From Mahella sp. (GTDB lineage: Bacteria > Bacillota > Clostridia > Mahellales > Mahellaceae), in NCBI RefSeq assembly GCF_020054945.1, contig NZ_JAIHAU010000023.1:1-43700 (forward strand): 43,700 nt of DNA, given 5' to 3'. A program made the translations under genes and the position numbers. Below, piece by piece: positions 17,487 to 25,211 of the stretch. Every line of letters starts with the position of its first letter. The stretch's first letter is position 1. Under the pieces are notes generated by a model that saw nothing but the letters and a program-made list of their open reading frames with translations, searched no databases and was not told the origin of the DNA.

Positions 17487-17987
17487 ATGCGGCAGCATAA
17501 GGGCTCGGCTTATATAATAGTGCTTCTGTTGGTATTGGTGCTGTCCGTTTTAGCCTTGAGTATCATGTCGATTGCTATGTCGGATTACAGCATAGCTAAA
17601 TCGGACGATAGCAGCCACGATGCCTATTACATCGCTGATGGCGGAGCTACAGCGGCGCTATACGAGCTTAAAACGCAGGTAAAGGAGGTTTATGAGCGAT
17701 TAAAACAAGAGGCCGAAACCCAAGTGGATTTACCTGCGGAGCAGTATATAGAACAGCATTTTTATGATGAAATCCCGACAACATATAGCATGAGGATAGA
17801 TTTTGACAATGGAAAGGATCGCTACAGCAGCATTGAGGTCCGGTTCAACGGCAGCGATAATACATATACTATACAGTCTCGCGGCTATGTAAGAAATGCT
17901 GTGAGCACGGTGGAGGTCAAGGCCGAGGTGATTCTTGATCAAACGTCAGTACTTATAGAAGTGAATGAATGGAAAGAGGTGCGGTGA
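17487..17987 (+). CDS. PilX/GspK-like minor pilin
   Basis: The N-terminus MRQHKG, then SAYIIVLLLVLVLSVLALS and a Met- and Ser-rich end of the helix, followed by HDAYYIADGGATAALYEL, is the PilX/GspK pattern. The mature form lacks Glu5, as tip subunits of this class do. The 166-residue protein has a plain beta-rich head and none of the SGG repeats of the larger PilX-like protein at 6433. It closes the second minor-pilin set. Confidence 0.8.
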   Translation: MRQHKGSAYIIVLLLVLVLSVLALSIMSIAMSDYSIAKSDDSSHDAYYIADGGATAALYELKTQVKEVYERLKQEAETQVDLPAEQYIEQHFYDEIPTTYSMRIDFDNGKDRYSSIEVRFNGSDNTYTIQSRGYVRNAVSTVEVKAEVILDQTSVLIEVNEWKEVR

Positions 17988-17988
17988 T

Positions 17989-18270
17989 ATGGCGCATGCT
18001 ATGAGAAATTATATGGAGGATGTGGTGAAGCATACGTTGAAGCTTATTCTGCCGGACTTGGATGTGTGCAAGTGTGAGATATGCCAGATGGATATGATGG
18101 CATATGCATTAAACCATTTGCCGCCCAAGTACGTGGTGACGCCTGAAGGCGAATTGTATTCAAAATTGGCCGAGTTGATGCAGCAGTCTGAGGTGGACGC
18201 GGAGGTGGCGCTTATAGAGGCCGCCAAAGTGGTCTCGAAGAATCCGAGGCACGATAGGAAGAAAGGATAA
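17989..18270 (+). CDS. comFB: ComFB-family protein (late competence development)
   Basis: This 93-residue cytoplasmic protein carries the ComFB signature: a run DVCKCEICQMDMMAYALNHL with three Cys, then PPKYVVTPEGELY. ComFB proteins are named after the Bacillus comF operon; cyanobacterial relatives have been reported to bind cyclic dinucleotides and to influence pilus-dependent traits. The ATG at 17989 behind GAGGTG is preferred to a frame start at 17965 inside the previous gene. It follows the last pilin by 1 bp, so a role in controlling pili or DNA uptake is a reasonable inference. Confidence 0.85.
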   Translation: MAHAMRNYMEDVVKHTLKLILPDLDVCKCEICQMDMMAYALNHLPPKYVVTPEGELYSKLAELMQQSEVDAEVALIEAAKVVSKNPRHDRKKG

Positions 18271-18274
18271 TATT

Positions 18275-19132
18275 ATGGCAGCAAAGTTTGGGCCGGCAGG
18301 CAATTCCAAGAGTTTTTACGATCAAGGCAATTCATCCAGCATAGATATGCCGCGATGGCTGGCCGATATGGGCTTGGATGCATACGAGTATCAATGTGGC
18401 CGAGGTGTCAATATAGGACAAGCTACGGCCGAGGCGCTGGGGCAGCAGGCGGAGATGTACGGGATAGCGCTTAGCATACATGCGCCGTATTATATTAACC
18501 TGGCATCGGACGATGCCGAAAGGATAGAGAAATCCATAGGCCATATACTGAAGTCGGCCAGGGCGGCTAAATGGATGAGCGCGAGCCGCATCGTTATTCA
18601 TCCGGGTAATGTAGCCGATGGCCGCAAGCCATCGCTTGAGCGGGCTAAGAAGGCATTGGCCGAGGCGTGGCGTCGGTGCAAAGCCGAAGGGTTAGACGGC
18701 GTGCATTTGTGTCCGGAAACCATGGGTAAGAAGAACCAATTGGGGGACTTGGAAGAAATTATGGAGATGTGCATGGTGGATGACAGCTTTATACCCACCA
18801 TAGACTTCGGCCACTTAAACGCGCGAGATGCGGGGTGGATCAAAAGCATAAAGGAATACGAGAGCATATTGCGCGTTATAGAGGATAAACTCGGGCATGA
18901 CAGATTGGATCATATGCATTGCCATTTCAGCCGCATAGAGTATACCGAAGGCGGAGAGAAAAGGCATTGGACATTGGATGATGCGCAGTATGGACCTGAC
19001 TTCGAGCCGCTGGCCGAAGCATTGTGCCGTTGGGGCATCTCTCCTACCATAATATGTGAATCCCGCGACGTAATGGCTGAAGATGCCAGAAAGATGAAGG
19101 ACATATATATCAGTGCATGCGATAAGATGTAA
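18275..19132 (+). CDS. Endonuclease IV / sugar-phosphate isomerase-like TIM barrel protein
   Basis: The 285 residues follow the AP-endonuclease-2 TIM barrel. The metal ligands of endonuclease IV all appear in order: His69 (LSIHAPYYINLAS), His109 (IVIHPGN), Glu148 (PETMGKKNQLG), Asp177 and His180 (TIDFGHLNA), His215/His217 (HMHCHFS), His231 (KRHWTLDD) and Glu262 (ICESRD). Endonuclease IV cuts DNA at abasic sites, and related barrels are sugar isomerases; PETMGKKNQLG is close to the Nfo motif, but the region around RHWTLDD differs from the canonical DRHxHIG. It starts 4 bp after comFB and is probably the last gene of the pilus transcript. The exact substrate is open. Confidence 0.75.
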   Translation: MAAKFGPAGNSKSFYDQGNSSSIDMPRWLADMGLDAYEYQCGRGVNIGQATAEALGQQAEMYGIALSIHAPYYINLASDDAERIEKSIGHILKSARAAKWMSASRIVIHPGNVADGRKPSLERAKKALAEAWRRCKAEGLDGVHLCPETMGKKNQLGDLEEIMEMCMVDDSFIPTIDFGHLNARDAGWIKSIKEYESILRVIEDKLGHDRLDHMHCHFSRIEYTEGGEKRHWTLDDAQYGPDFEPLAEALCRWGISPTIICESRDVMAEDARKMKDIYISACDKM

Positions 19133-19172
19133 GAAACCTTGACATAAGAAAGGAACAGGCGTGGCCGATAGC

Positions 19173-20015
19173 TTATTCTATGCGCATGCTTATGTCCAGC
19201 GCGTTTACGGAATGCGTCAGCGCACCCGATGATATTATATCGATGCCTGTAGCAGCCACATCTGCGATGTTAGATTCATCTATATTGCCCGATGCCTCGA
19301 GTATGGCTCTGCCGTCGGTTATCTCAACAGCTCGGCGCATCATATCTAAAGGCATATTATCCAACAGTATTATGTCGGCATGGCATTCTATCGCTTGCTG
19401 CAGTTGCTGCAAATCCTCAACCTCTATCTCGATTTTCATGGTATGGGACAGGCTGCTTTGGACTTTGGACAGCGCCGCTTTTATACCGCCGGCCAGCTTT
19501 ATATGATTATCCTTTATCAATACGGCATCGGCCAGATTATAGCGGTGGTTTATACCGCCTCCTACGGCTACGGCATAGCGGTCGAAATATCTTAATCCTG
19601 GAGCAGTCTTGCGTGTGTCGGTCAACTCGGCTTTATAGGGCTTTATCATATCACTCAGGCGGCGCGTATATGTAGCTATGCCGCTCATACGCTGAAGCAG
19701 ATTCAAACATAGCCGCTCGCCTTTTAAGACAGGGTTCATAGGCCCTTTTACCTCGGCTATTATCGTCTGCGTATCTATGAAAGAACCGTCCTGTACTAAT
19801 GGGATGAATTGTATTGTGGGGTCGAGAGCATTATATACCGTCTCGGCAACGGGCAGGCCTGCTATTACGCCGCTTTCTTTGGTCTTTATATAGGCATGAG
19901 CGGTTACCTTTAAGTCCACCAGCAAATCGGTGGTTATATCACCCCAGCCCAAATCCTCCTCAAGATATCGTTCAATGTGTTTTTTGGCTATAAATCTGTC
20001 TATAATCGGTATCAT
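19173..20015 (-). CDS. nadC: Nicotinate-nucleotide pyrophosphorylase (carboxylating)
   Basis: NadC converts quinolinate and PRPP to nicotinate mononucleotide, CO2 and pyrophosphate. The 280 residues include LEEDLGWGDITTDLL, LNLLQRMSGIATYTRRL, the active-site stretch TRKTAPGLRYFDRYAV, GGGINHRYNLADAVLIKDNH and EIEVEDLQQL. The ATG at 20015 has AAAGGAG about 12 bp upstream, and the gene start overlaps nadB by 44 bp. It is the last gene of nadA-nadB-nadC. The 40 bp between it and the converging gene hold no obvious terminator. Confidence 0.95.
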   Translation of the reverse strand: MIPIIDRFIAKKHIERYLEEDLGWGDITTDLLVDLKVTAHAYIKTKESGVIAGLPVAETVYNALDPTIQFIPLVQDGSFIDTQTIIAEVKGPMNPVLKGERLCLNLLQRMSGIATYTRRLSDMIKPYKAELTDTRKTAPGLRYFDRYAVAVGGGINHRYNLADAVLIKDNHIKLAGGIKAALSKVQSSLSHTMKIEIEVEDLQQLQQAIECHADIILLDNMPLDMMRRAVEITDGRAILEASGNIDESNIADVAATGIDIISSGALTHSVNALDISMRIE

Positions 20016-21603
20016 ATGCTATATTTTCTCCTTTGATTATTATGTGATGTTTTAACATATCATTTTTAATCGGATAATCGGTCCTGTAATGGCTGCCACG
20101 GCTCTCGCAGCGGAAAAGAGCGGCGCGTGCCATAGCATATCCCACGATTATCAAACTTTGTAGCTCATATATATCTGTTCTATCAGCCGATAAGCCCAAT
20201 ATCCATTCATATTGTTCAAACCAGCCTATAGCTTTGTTTAATCCGGTTTCATCTCGTTCTATGCCGACGTATCGCTCCATTACGGCTTGGAGTTGGCGGC
20301 GAGTCGCCGCTATTTCATCGGGCGTTAAGAACGTTTCAGGTAAGCGCTGATGCCGCCGCCTAAAGCGCCTGTGCTCGGGTATAGTGTTTAACGATGAGGC
20401 GTGTTCTACCGCACGCGCTGCGAATACCAGGCCCTCCAACAATGAATTGCTGGCCAAGCGGTTAGCGCCGTGCACGCCGGTACATGCGCATTCTCCGCAG
20501 GCATAGAGCCTTTCTACATCCGTTTGCCCAAAGCTGCCGGTCTTTATGCCGCCCATTAGAAAATGAGCCGCCGGCGACACCGGTATATAATCCGTGGATA
20601 TATCTATGCCTACTTCAACGCACTTGGCATATATAGTAGGAAAGCGGGCGGCGAAATATGCTTTATTGATGCTCGTTACATCAAGATATACGTAGGGCGT
20701 ATCATGTTTTTTCATCTCGGCGTATATAGCACGTGCCACGATATCCCTGGGCGCTAACTCTTTAAGCGGATGATAGCGCTCCATAAACCGTTCGCCGCGT
20801 ATATCGCGCAATATGCCGCCTTCGCCTCTGACCGCCTCGGATATGAGAAAGCGTTGACCGTTTTGCTCGTATAAAGCGGTGGGATGAAATTGCATAAATT
20901 CCATATCGGTCAATGCACAACCCTTTCTATAAGCCATGGCTATGGCATCTCCTGTGATGAGCGGGCTGTTTGTGGTATTAATAAAAAGATTGCCGGCGCC
21001 ACCACCTGCCAGTATGATAGCTTTGGCCCATAGGATAACGCGTTGCTCGCTTTGGATATTCATAATCAATACGCCATAGCACTTATTGTTGCCGACCAAC
21101 AGGTCTAGGGCGAGATATTGATTGTATAATGCCACGTCTTCTATTGCATTGGCTATATTGATTACGATGGCCTTTCCCGTATAATCGCCGGCGTGCAGTA
21201 TGCGTCGATGGGAATGGGCGCCCTCCATTCCAAGGGCATATCCGTTTTCATCCGTGTCGAAGGGCACGCCTAAATCTATCAGTCGTCGTATGTGTGTTGG
21301 AGCCTCGTTTATCATAAGGGTTACGTTTTCCTCGTTGCATAAACCGTCGCCGGCTGATAACGTGTCCGCTATATGTGAGGCGAAACTGTCATCGTCGTTC
21401 CATACGCACGCTATGCCGCCCTGCGCCCTGTATGCGTCTGAACTGTCGAAGTCGCCTTTATTTATAAGGGCGACGCTGCCATGCTGTTTGGCCAGGTGCG
21501 CGGCGTATAATCCAGCTATGCCACCGCCTATTATTATATAGTCGTATTGTTGCTGAGGCAATGACTCGGAGTCGAAGTTTACGCAGTATGATGCTACATT
21601 CAT
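19972..21603 (-). CDS. nadB: L-aspartate oxidase
   Basis: NadB is a flavoprotein that oxidises L-aspartate to iminoaspartate, the substrate of NadA. The FAD dinucleotide motif is YIIIGGGIAGLYAAHLA near residue 25. Further family motifs are QGGIACVWNDDDS, MEFMQFHPTALY, ISEAVRGEGG and YACGECACTGVHGANRLASNSLLEG. The length of 543 residues is typical. The start ATG overlaps the nadA stop (ATGA), so the two are translated together. The C-terminal tail is a little divergent and runs into the nadC start. Confidence 0.95.
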   Translation of the reverse strand: MNVASYCVNFDSESLPQQQYDYIIIGGGIAGLYAAHLAKQHGSVALINKGDFDSSDAYRAQGGIACVWNDDDSFASHIADTLSAGDGLCNEENVTLMINEAPTHIRRLIDLGVPFDTDENGYALGMEGAHSHRRILHAGDYTGKAIVINIANAIEDVALYNQYLALDLLVGNNKCYGVLIMNIQSEQRVILWAKAIILAGGGAGNLFINTTNSPLITGDAIAMAYRKGCALTDMEFMQFHPTALYEQNGQRFLISEAVRGEGGILRDIRGERFMERYHPLKELAPRDIVARAIYAEMKKHDTPYVYLDVTSINKAYFAARFPTIYAKCVEVGIDISTDYIPVSPAAHFLMGGIKTGSFGQTDVERLYACGECACTGVHGANRLASNSLLEGLVFAARAVEHASSLNTIPEHRRFRRRHQRLPETFLTPDEIAATRRQLQAVMERYVGIERDETGLNKAIGWFEQYEWILGLSADRTDIYELQSLIIVGYAMARAALFRCESRGSHYRTDYPIKNDMLKHHIIIKGENIAYDTDYRQIYSQKTH

Positions 21604-22523
21604 AAAGCCAGCATTCTTTCTATTGGCAATAAAGCACGGGAGCGTATATCATCGTTTACCGTTACACGCGGACTCATGGTTTCCAGTGCCTTGAGCACAT
21701 TGTCCAATGATGTTAGTTTCATGTTCGGACACACTAGTTTTTGGGAGGCCGGATAAAAGCCTTTATCCGGGCAAAGCTGCCGCATGCGGTGTATAACCCC
21801 GACCTCTGTGCCTATGATAAATTCGGGCGCATGGCTGTCGCATACATGCGTTACCATACCGCCGGTACTGCCTACGAAATCAGCCATGTGCACTACGTCG
21901 GGACGACACTCCGGATGGGCGAGCACTTCAGCTTCGGGGTGCAACCTTTTGGCTGCCGATAGCTCTTCTGCCGTAAGCCGATCGTGTGTATTGCAGTAAC
22001 CGTTCCATAATATGAGATGGCGTCCGGTTTGCTCCATAATGTATTGCCCGAGGTTTCTATCGGGTACAAATATGATTTCCTTATCGGCCGGGATGGAATT
22101 GACCACTTTTACTGCGTTGGCCGACGTACAGCATATATCGCTTATGGCTTTGACATCGGCTGTGGTATTTACATAACTGACCACCGCCGCGTCCGGATGC
22201 CGCTCTTTCAGTGCAGCCACGTCGTCGGCGTCAGCCATATCAGCCATGGGGCAGCCGGCCTTTATCTGGGGCAGCAGCACGGCCTTATCCGGGGACAAAA
22301 TATATGCCGTTTGAGCCATAAAATGCACGCCGCAAAATACGATCACATCGGCATCGGTAGTCGATGCTCTGCGGGCTAATTCCAATGAATCACCCACGAA
22401 ATCGGCTATATCCTGTACCTCCGGGCGCTGATAAAAATGCGCCAGTATAACGGCGTTGCGTTCCTGTTTCAGCACGCTTATCCTGTGCAAGACGGTTTCA
22501 TCCATTTGCCATACCTTCTTCAT
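21600..22523 (-). CDS. nadA: Quinolinate synthase
   Basis: NadA condenses iminoaspartate with dihydroxyacetone phosphate to form quinolinate, using a [4Fe-4S] cluster. The protein has three pseudo-symmetric domains. Cluster cysteines are in ICCTSANAV, HPECRPDVV and KLVCPNMK. Other family motifs are NAVILAHFYQRPEVQDIADF, VNTTADVKA, FVPDRNLGQYI and HVCDSHAPEFIIGTE. The 307 residues are normal. It is the first gene of the operon and has a possible NiaR-type site 50-70 bp upstream. Confidence 0.96.
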   Translation of the reverse strand: MKKVWQMDETVLHRISVLKQERNAVILAHFYQRPEVQDIADFVGDSLELARRASTTDADVIVFCGVHFMAQTAYILSPDKAVLLPQIKAGCPMADMADADDVAALKERHPDAAVVSYVNTTADVKAISDICCTSANAVKVVNSIPADKEIIFVPDRNLGQYIMEQTGRHLILWNGYCNTHDRLTAEELSAAKRLHPEAEVLAHPECRPDVVHMADFVGSTGGMVTHVCDSHAPEFIIGTEVGVIHRMRQLCPDKGFYPASQKLVCPNMKLTSLDNVLKALETMSPRVTVNDDIRSRALLPIERMLAL

Positions 22524-22570
22524 GTTAAAGTACTATTGGTTTTATTATATAATAACACGTTTTCGCTTGA

Positions 22571-22596
22571 ATGTCTATACAGATGACAAGACATAT
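22571..22596 (-). promoter_or_regulatory. Possible NiaR (YrxA) operator upstream of nadA
   Basis: The stretch holds an inverted pair ATGTCT (22571-22576) and AGACAT (22589-22594) with ACAGATGACAAGACA between and within. This resembles the ACA...TGTCAAGACA type of NiaR operator as I remember it from Firmicute NAD operons. A TATAAT lies between it and nadA on the minus strand (near 22543-22548), but its -35 is weak. No niaR gene is in the window. The match is from memory, not from a scored motif. Confidence 0.35.
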
Positions 22597-22724
22597 ATAA
22601 TAACTTCAATCCGTAATATATGACCAAAACGAGTGACATAAAGCGATGCAAATGATATAAAGCCGGAGAACGCCTTAAAATATTGCGTAGGCGTACTCAA
22701 TGAGTGTAGCGCAGAGCAAGCGTA

Positions 22725-22746
22725 GGTCGGGCATGGACGCCCGACC
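22725..22746. repeat. Perfect 8-bp inverted repeat (hairpin)
   Basis: GGTCGGGC and GCCCGACC enclose a 6-nt loop ATGGAC. The stem is GC-rich but no T-run follows on either strand, so it is not a standard terminator. It may be part of an untranslated RNA or a dispersed palindromic element. Confidence 0.6.
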
Positions 22747-22843
22747 AGCCGGCACTGAGCATGGACGCGAATTGCCGTATAATGTTAACATAGTATAAGC
22801 TGATGATGAATCGTTCACTCGTTTGAGAATGGAGGTAAATTTT

Positions 22844-23608
22844 TTGATAAAATCATCTACATGGAAATTGAGCATGAATTTCCTGGCCACTCATGCCGTA
22901 CTGGCCATAGCTTTTTTTGCATTTTTACCGGCAGTGTTGGGATTGGTCAATCTTTTAAGCGGCAATTTGGGCACAAGCACGCCGCCGGCAGATATGTCGC
23001 AACAGCAGGGTGATGCAGATCAACAACCCGCTCAACAGCAACCGGGCGCCGGTGATAACGCTGCTCAGCCGGATACGCCCGATATACAGCAGCCTGTCGG
23101 AGAGCAGCCGGAGTCCGGTGCAGATAACCCTGCTCAACCAGAGAATACCCTGCCGGATCAAGCCGGAACCGCTCAGCCGGGTGAGGTATTGCCTGCGGAG
23201 GTTGAACGAAACCTTACGGCAGAGTTTATAGCCGGCCTTATCACAGGCGCTTTATACCTTTTTATAATGGTGTTAGTGGCTCAGGGTTCCGGCTTTGCGG
23301 ATAGGGAGCGCATACTATATAATGGCTTTATAGCGGGTGCTATAGCATCTATACCCGGCCTGGTGTTGACCATTATATTGACGGTAAGCGGGGGCGATGT
23401 GGCATGGATAAAGGCTGTGCATCGCATATGGATGAGCCCGTATATTGAGATATACAGCACACATGAGGATATCATGATAGCGCTGGCGTATGTAACGCTG
23501 CCTCTTATGCCTATAGCCACCGGTATAGGCTATTTGAGGGGCATAAAGAAAAAGGATGAGCTTGTAGCGAAATTAAAGGCTACGGCGCCAAAACCTGATA
23601 AAATATAA
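22844..23608 (+). CDS. Unknown membrane protein with Pro/Gln-rich loop
   Basis: I do not recognise a family. The TTG start at 22844 lies 7 bp after GGAGGT; an earlier TTG in frame (22823) would include this site. The 254-residue product has a first membrane helix near residues 15-38, a loop of about 90 residues very rich in Gln, Pro, Asp and Ala (for example SQQQGDADQQPAQQQPGAG), a second helix (FIAGLITGALYLFIMVLVA), then helices near residues 155-180 and 210-230 and a Lys-rich cytoplasmic tail. The loop is probably extracellular and disordered. KDPG aldolase follows after 18 bp, but no functional link is evident. Confidence 0.75.
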   Translation: MIKSSTWKLSMNFLATHAVLAIAFFAFLPAVLGLVNLLSGNLGTSTPPADMSQQQGDADQQPAQQQPGAGDNAAQPDTPDIQQPVGEQPESGADNPAQPENTLPDQAGTAQPGEVLPAEVERNLTAEFIAGLITGALYLFIMVLVAQGSGFADRERILYNGFIAGAIASIPGLVLTIILTVSGGDVAWIKAVHRIWMSPYIEIYSTHEDIMIALAYVTLPLMPIATGIGYLRGIKKKDELVAKLKATAPKPDKI

Positions 23609-23626
23609 TAGAAATGGGGTTATGTT

Positions 23627-24271
23627 ATGCTGCAGAAACTTATGATAGAACAGCGCATAATAGAGGCGGGCGTTGTCGCCGTTGTGCGCGCCGAGGGCGT
23701 TGAGAAGGCTCTGAATATAGCCGATGCTTGCATGCAGGGCGGCATATCGGCTATAGAGATCACTTTTACCGTACCAGGTGCGGTGGAGGTTATAAAAGAA
23801 TTGAATAGCCATTATGGGGATAGGCTCGTGCTGGGAGCCGGTACGGTATTGGATGCCGAGACGGCCAGACTGGCAATAATAAATGGCGCTAACTATGTGG
23901 TGAGTCCATCGTTGAATATCGACACTGTTAAATTATGCAATCGATACCAAATACCATGCTTGCCGGGCGCTATGACTGTAAAAGAGGCTGTGGAGGGTAT
24001 GGAGGCAGGGGCCGACATTATAAAAATATTTCCCGGTGAATTATTTGGGCCGGATATTATAAAAGCCTTTAAGGGACCATTGCCACAGGCATCGTTTATG
24101 CCTACTGGCGGTATAAGCCTGGATAACGCCGAGAAATGGATTACAGCAGGGGCGGTAGCTCTTGGTGTGGGAGGCGCTCTGACCGGCAGGTCTAAAGACG
24201 GGGATTACACTGCTGTCACTGAAACGGCACGCAAGTTTATCGATATAGTGCATCGGGCGCGCGGCAAATAG
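23627..24271 (+). CDS. eda: 2-dehydro-3-deoxyphosphogluconate (KDPG/KHG) aldolase
   Basis: This class I aldolase splits 2-keto-3-deoxy-6-phosphogluconate into pyruvate and glyceraldehyde 3-phosphate, or acts on 4-hydroxy-2-oxoglutarate. The catalytic Glu is in AIEITFTVPGA, the phosphate and substrate loop in GAGTVLDAE, and the Schiff-base Lys in DIIKIFPGELFGP. PTGGISLDNAEKWITAG is the second phosphate-binding segment. The 214 residues are standard. The other Entner-Doudoroff or uronate genes are not next to it, so which sugar acid feeds it is not shown. The AEC transporter gene begins 4 bp later. Confidence 0.92.
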   Translation: MLQKLMIEQRIIEAGVVAVVRAEGVEKALNIADACMQGGISAIEITFTVPGAVEVIKELNSHYGDRLVLGAGTVLDAETARLAIINGANYVVSPSLNIDTVKLCNRYQIPCLPGAMTVKEAVEGMEAGADIIKIFPGELFGPDIIKAFKGPLPQASFMPTGGISLDNAEKWITAGAVALGVGGALTGRSKDGDYTAVTETARKFIDIVHRARGK

Positions 24272-24275
24272 GAAT

Positions 24276-25205
24276 ATGGCAGATTTTTCATCGATTATAG
24301 ATCAGATAGTCATATTGATGATATTGTTGGCCGTTAGCTATATAGCGGCCAAGGCTAATTTCATAAGCTCATCGGATAAAGATGGCATATCGAACGTCAT
24401 GATAAAGATAACGCAGCCGGCGCTCATTATAACCACGCTAAGCGACTATGATTTTTCTGCTCAGATACTCATGGATGGTTCGCTTATAGTATTATTTGCT
24501 ATAATAGCCTTGATTATATCCTTTGTTTTGGGATGGTTGTTGTCCGGCAGGTTGAATATGCCCGATGAGCGTGCCGATGTATTGAGGTTTGAGCTGATGT
24601 TTGGCAACGTGGTGTATCTCGGATACCCGGTGCTGTCAGCACTTATGGGCGACAAAGGTATATTCTACGGCAGTGTTTTTACTATAGCCAATGATACGGC
24701 CTTGTGGACGCTTGGTTTATGGTTATTGACGCGCCGACAGGATGGTCATACCAATGGCTGGAAAAATCTTTTTAATATGAATACTATAGCGTTTTTCATA
24801 GGCCTGGTAATGTTTTTGACAGGTATAAAGCTGCCACGTCTGGTGTTTGCCGCATTGAGTCCTCTAGGGAAAACTACTATATATCTCTCGATGATATTTA
24901 TAGGAGCGGCGTTGGCTGAGCTCAATATAAAGGAGGCTGTCACCAACAGCAGCACATTTGTACTCTCTATAGCCAAATTGGCTGTTATGCCGCTTTTGCT
25001 GTATGGACTGCTGACGTTATTGCATGTAAACGATCTAGTGAAACTGGTAGTGGTCGTGCAAGTGGGTATGCCGGCCTCGGCGCTGGGACCGGCATTAGCC
25101 CGTCGCTATGGTGCGGATTATACCTATGGAGCTCAATGCGTGTTGGTGTCCACATTGATAAGTTTGGTAACACTGCCGGCGCTCATATGGCTGCTCAGTA
25201 TATAA
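24276..25205 (+). CDS. AEC-family (auxin efflux carrier-like) transporter
   Basis: The 309-residue polytopic protein has about ten hydrophobic helices in two groups. The pattern IKITQPALIITTLSDYDF in the first half and VVVQVGMPASALGPALARRYGAD in the second matches membrane-transport (PF03547) proteins, which move organic acids such as malate or auxin-like compounds. It is 4 bp after eda, so it may export or import an acid related to that pathway; this is inference. It converges with cphA, with only 6 bp between the stop codons. Confidence 0.85.
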   Translation: MADFSSIIDQIVILMILLAVSYIAAKANFISSSDKDGISNVMIKITQPALIITTLSDYDFSAQILMDGSLIVLFAIIALIISFVLGWLLSGRLNMPDERADVLRFELMFGNVVYLGYPVLSALMGDKGIFYGSVFTIANDTALWTLGLWLLTRRQDGHTNGWKNLFNMNTIAFFIGLVMFLTGIKLPRLVFAALSPLGKTTIYLSMIFIGAALAELNIKEAVTNSSTFVLSIAKLAVMPLLLYGLLTLLHVNDLVKLVVVVQVGMPASALGPALARRYGADYTYGAQCVLVSTLISLVTLPALIWLLSI

Positions 25206-25211
25206 GCGAAA

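Larger units (their letters stand above)
22524..22843. other. Divergent intergenic region between nadA and membrane-protein gene
   Basis: This 320-bp gap separates nadA (minus) from the gene at 22844 (plus). It holds the possible NiaR site, a perfect hairpin at 22725-22746, a 10-bp direct repeat GCATGGACGC at 22731 and 22759, and TATAAT at 22778-22783 with a poor -35 (CTGAGC at 17 bp). No open frame in it looks coding. Confidence 0.6.
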
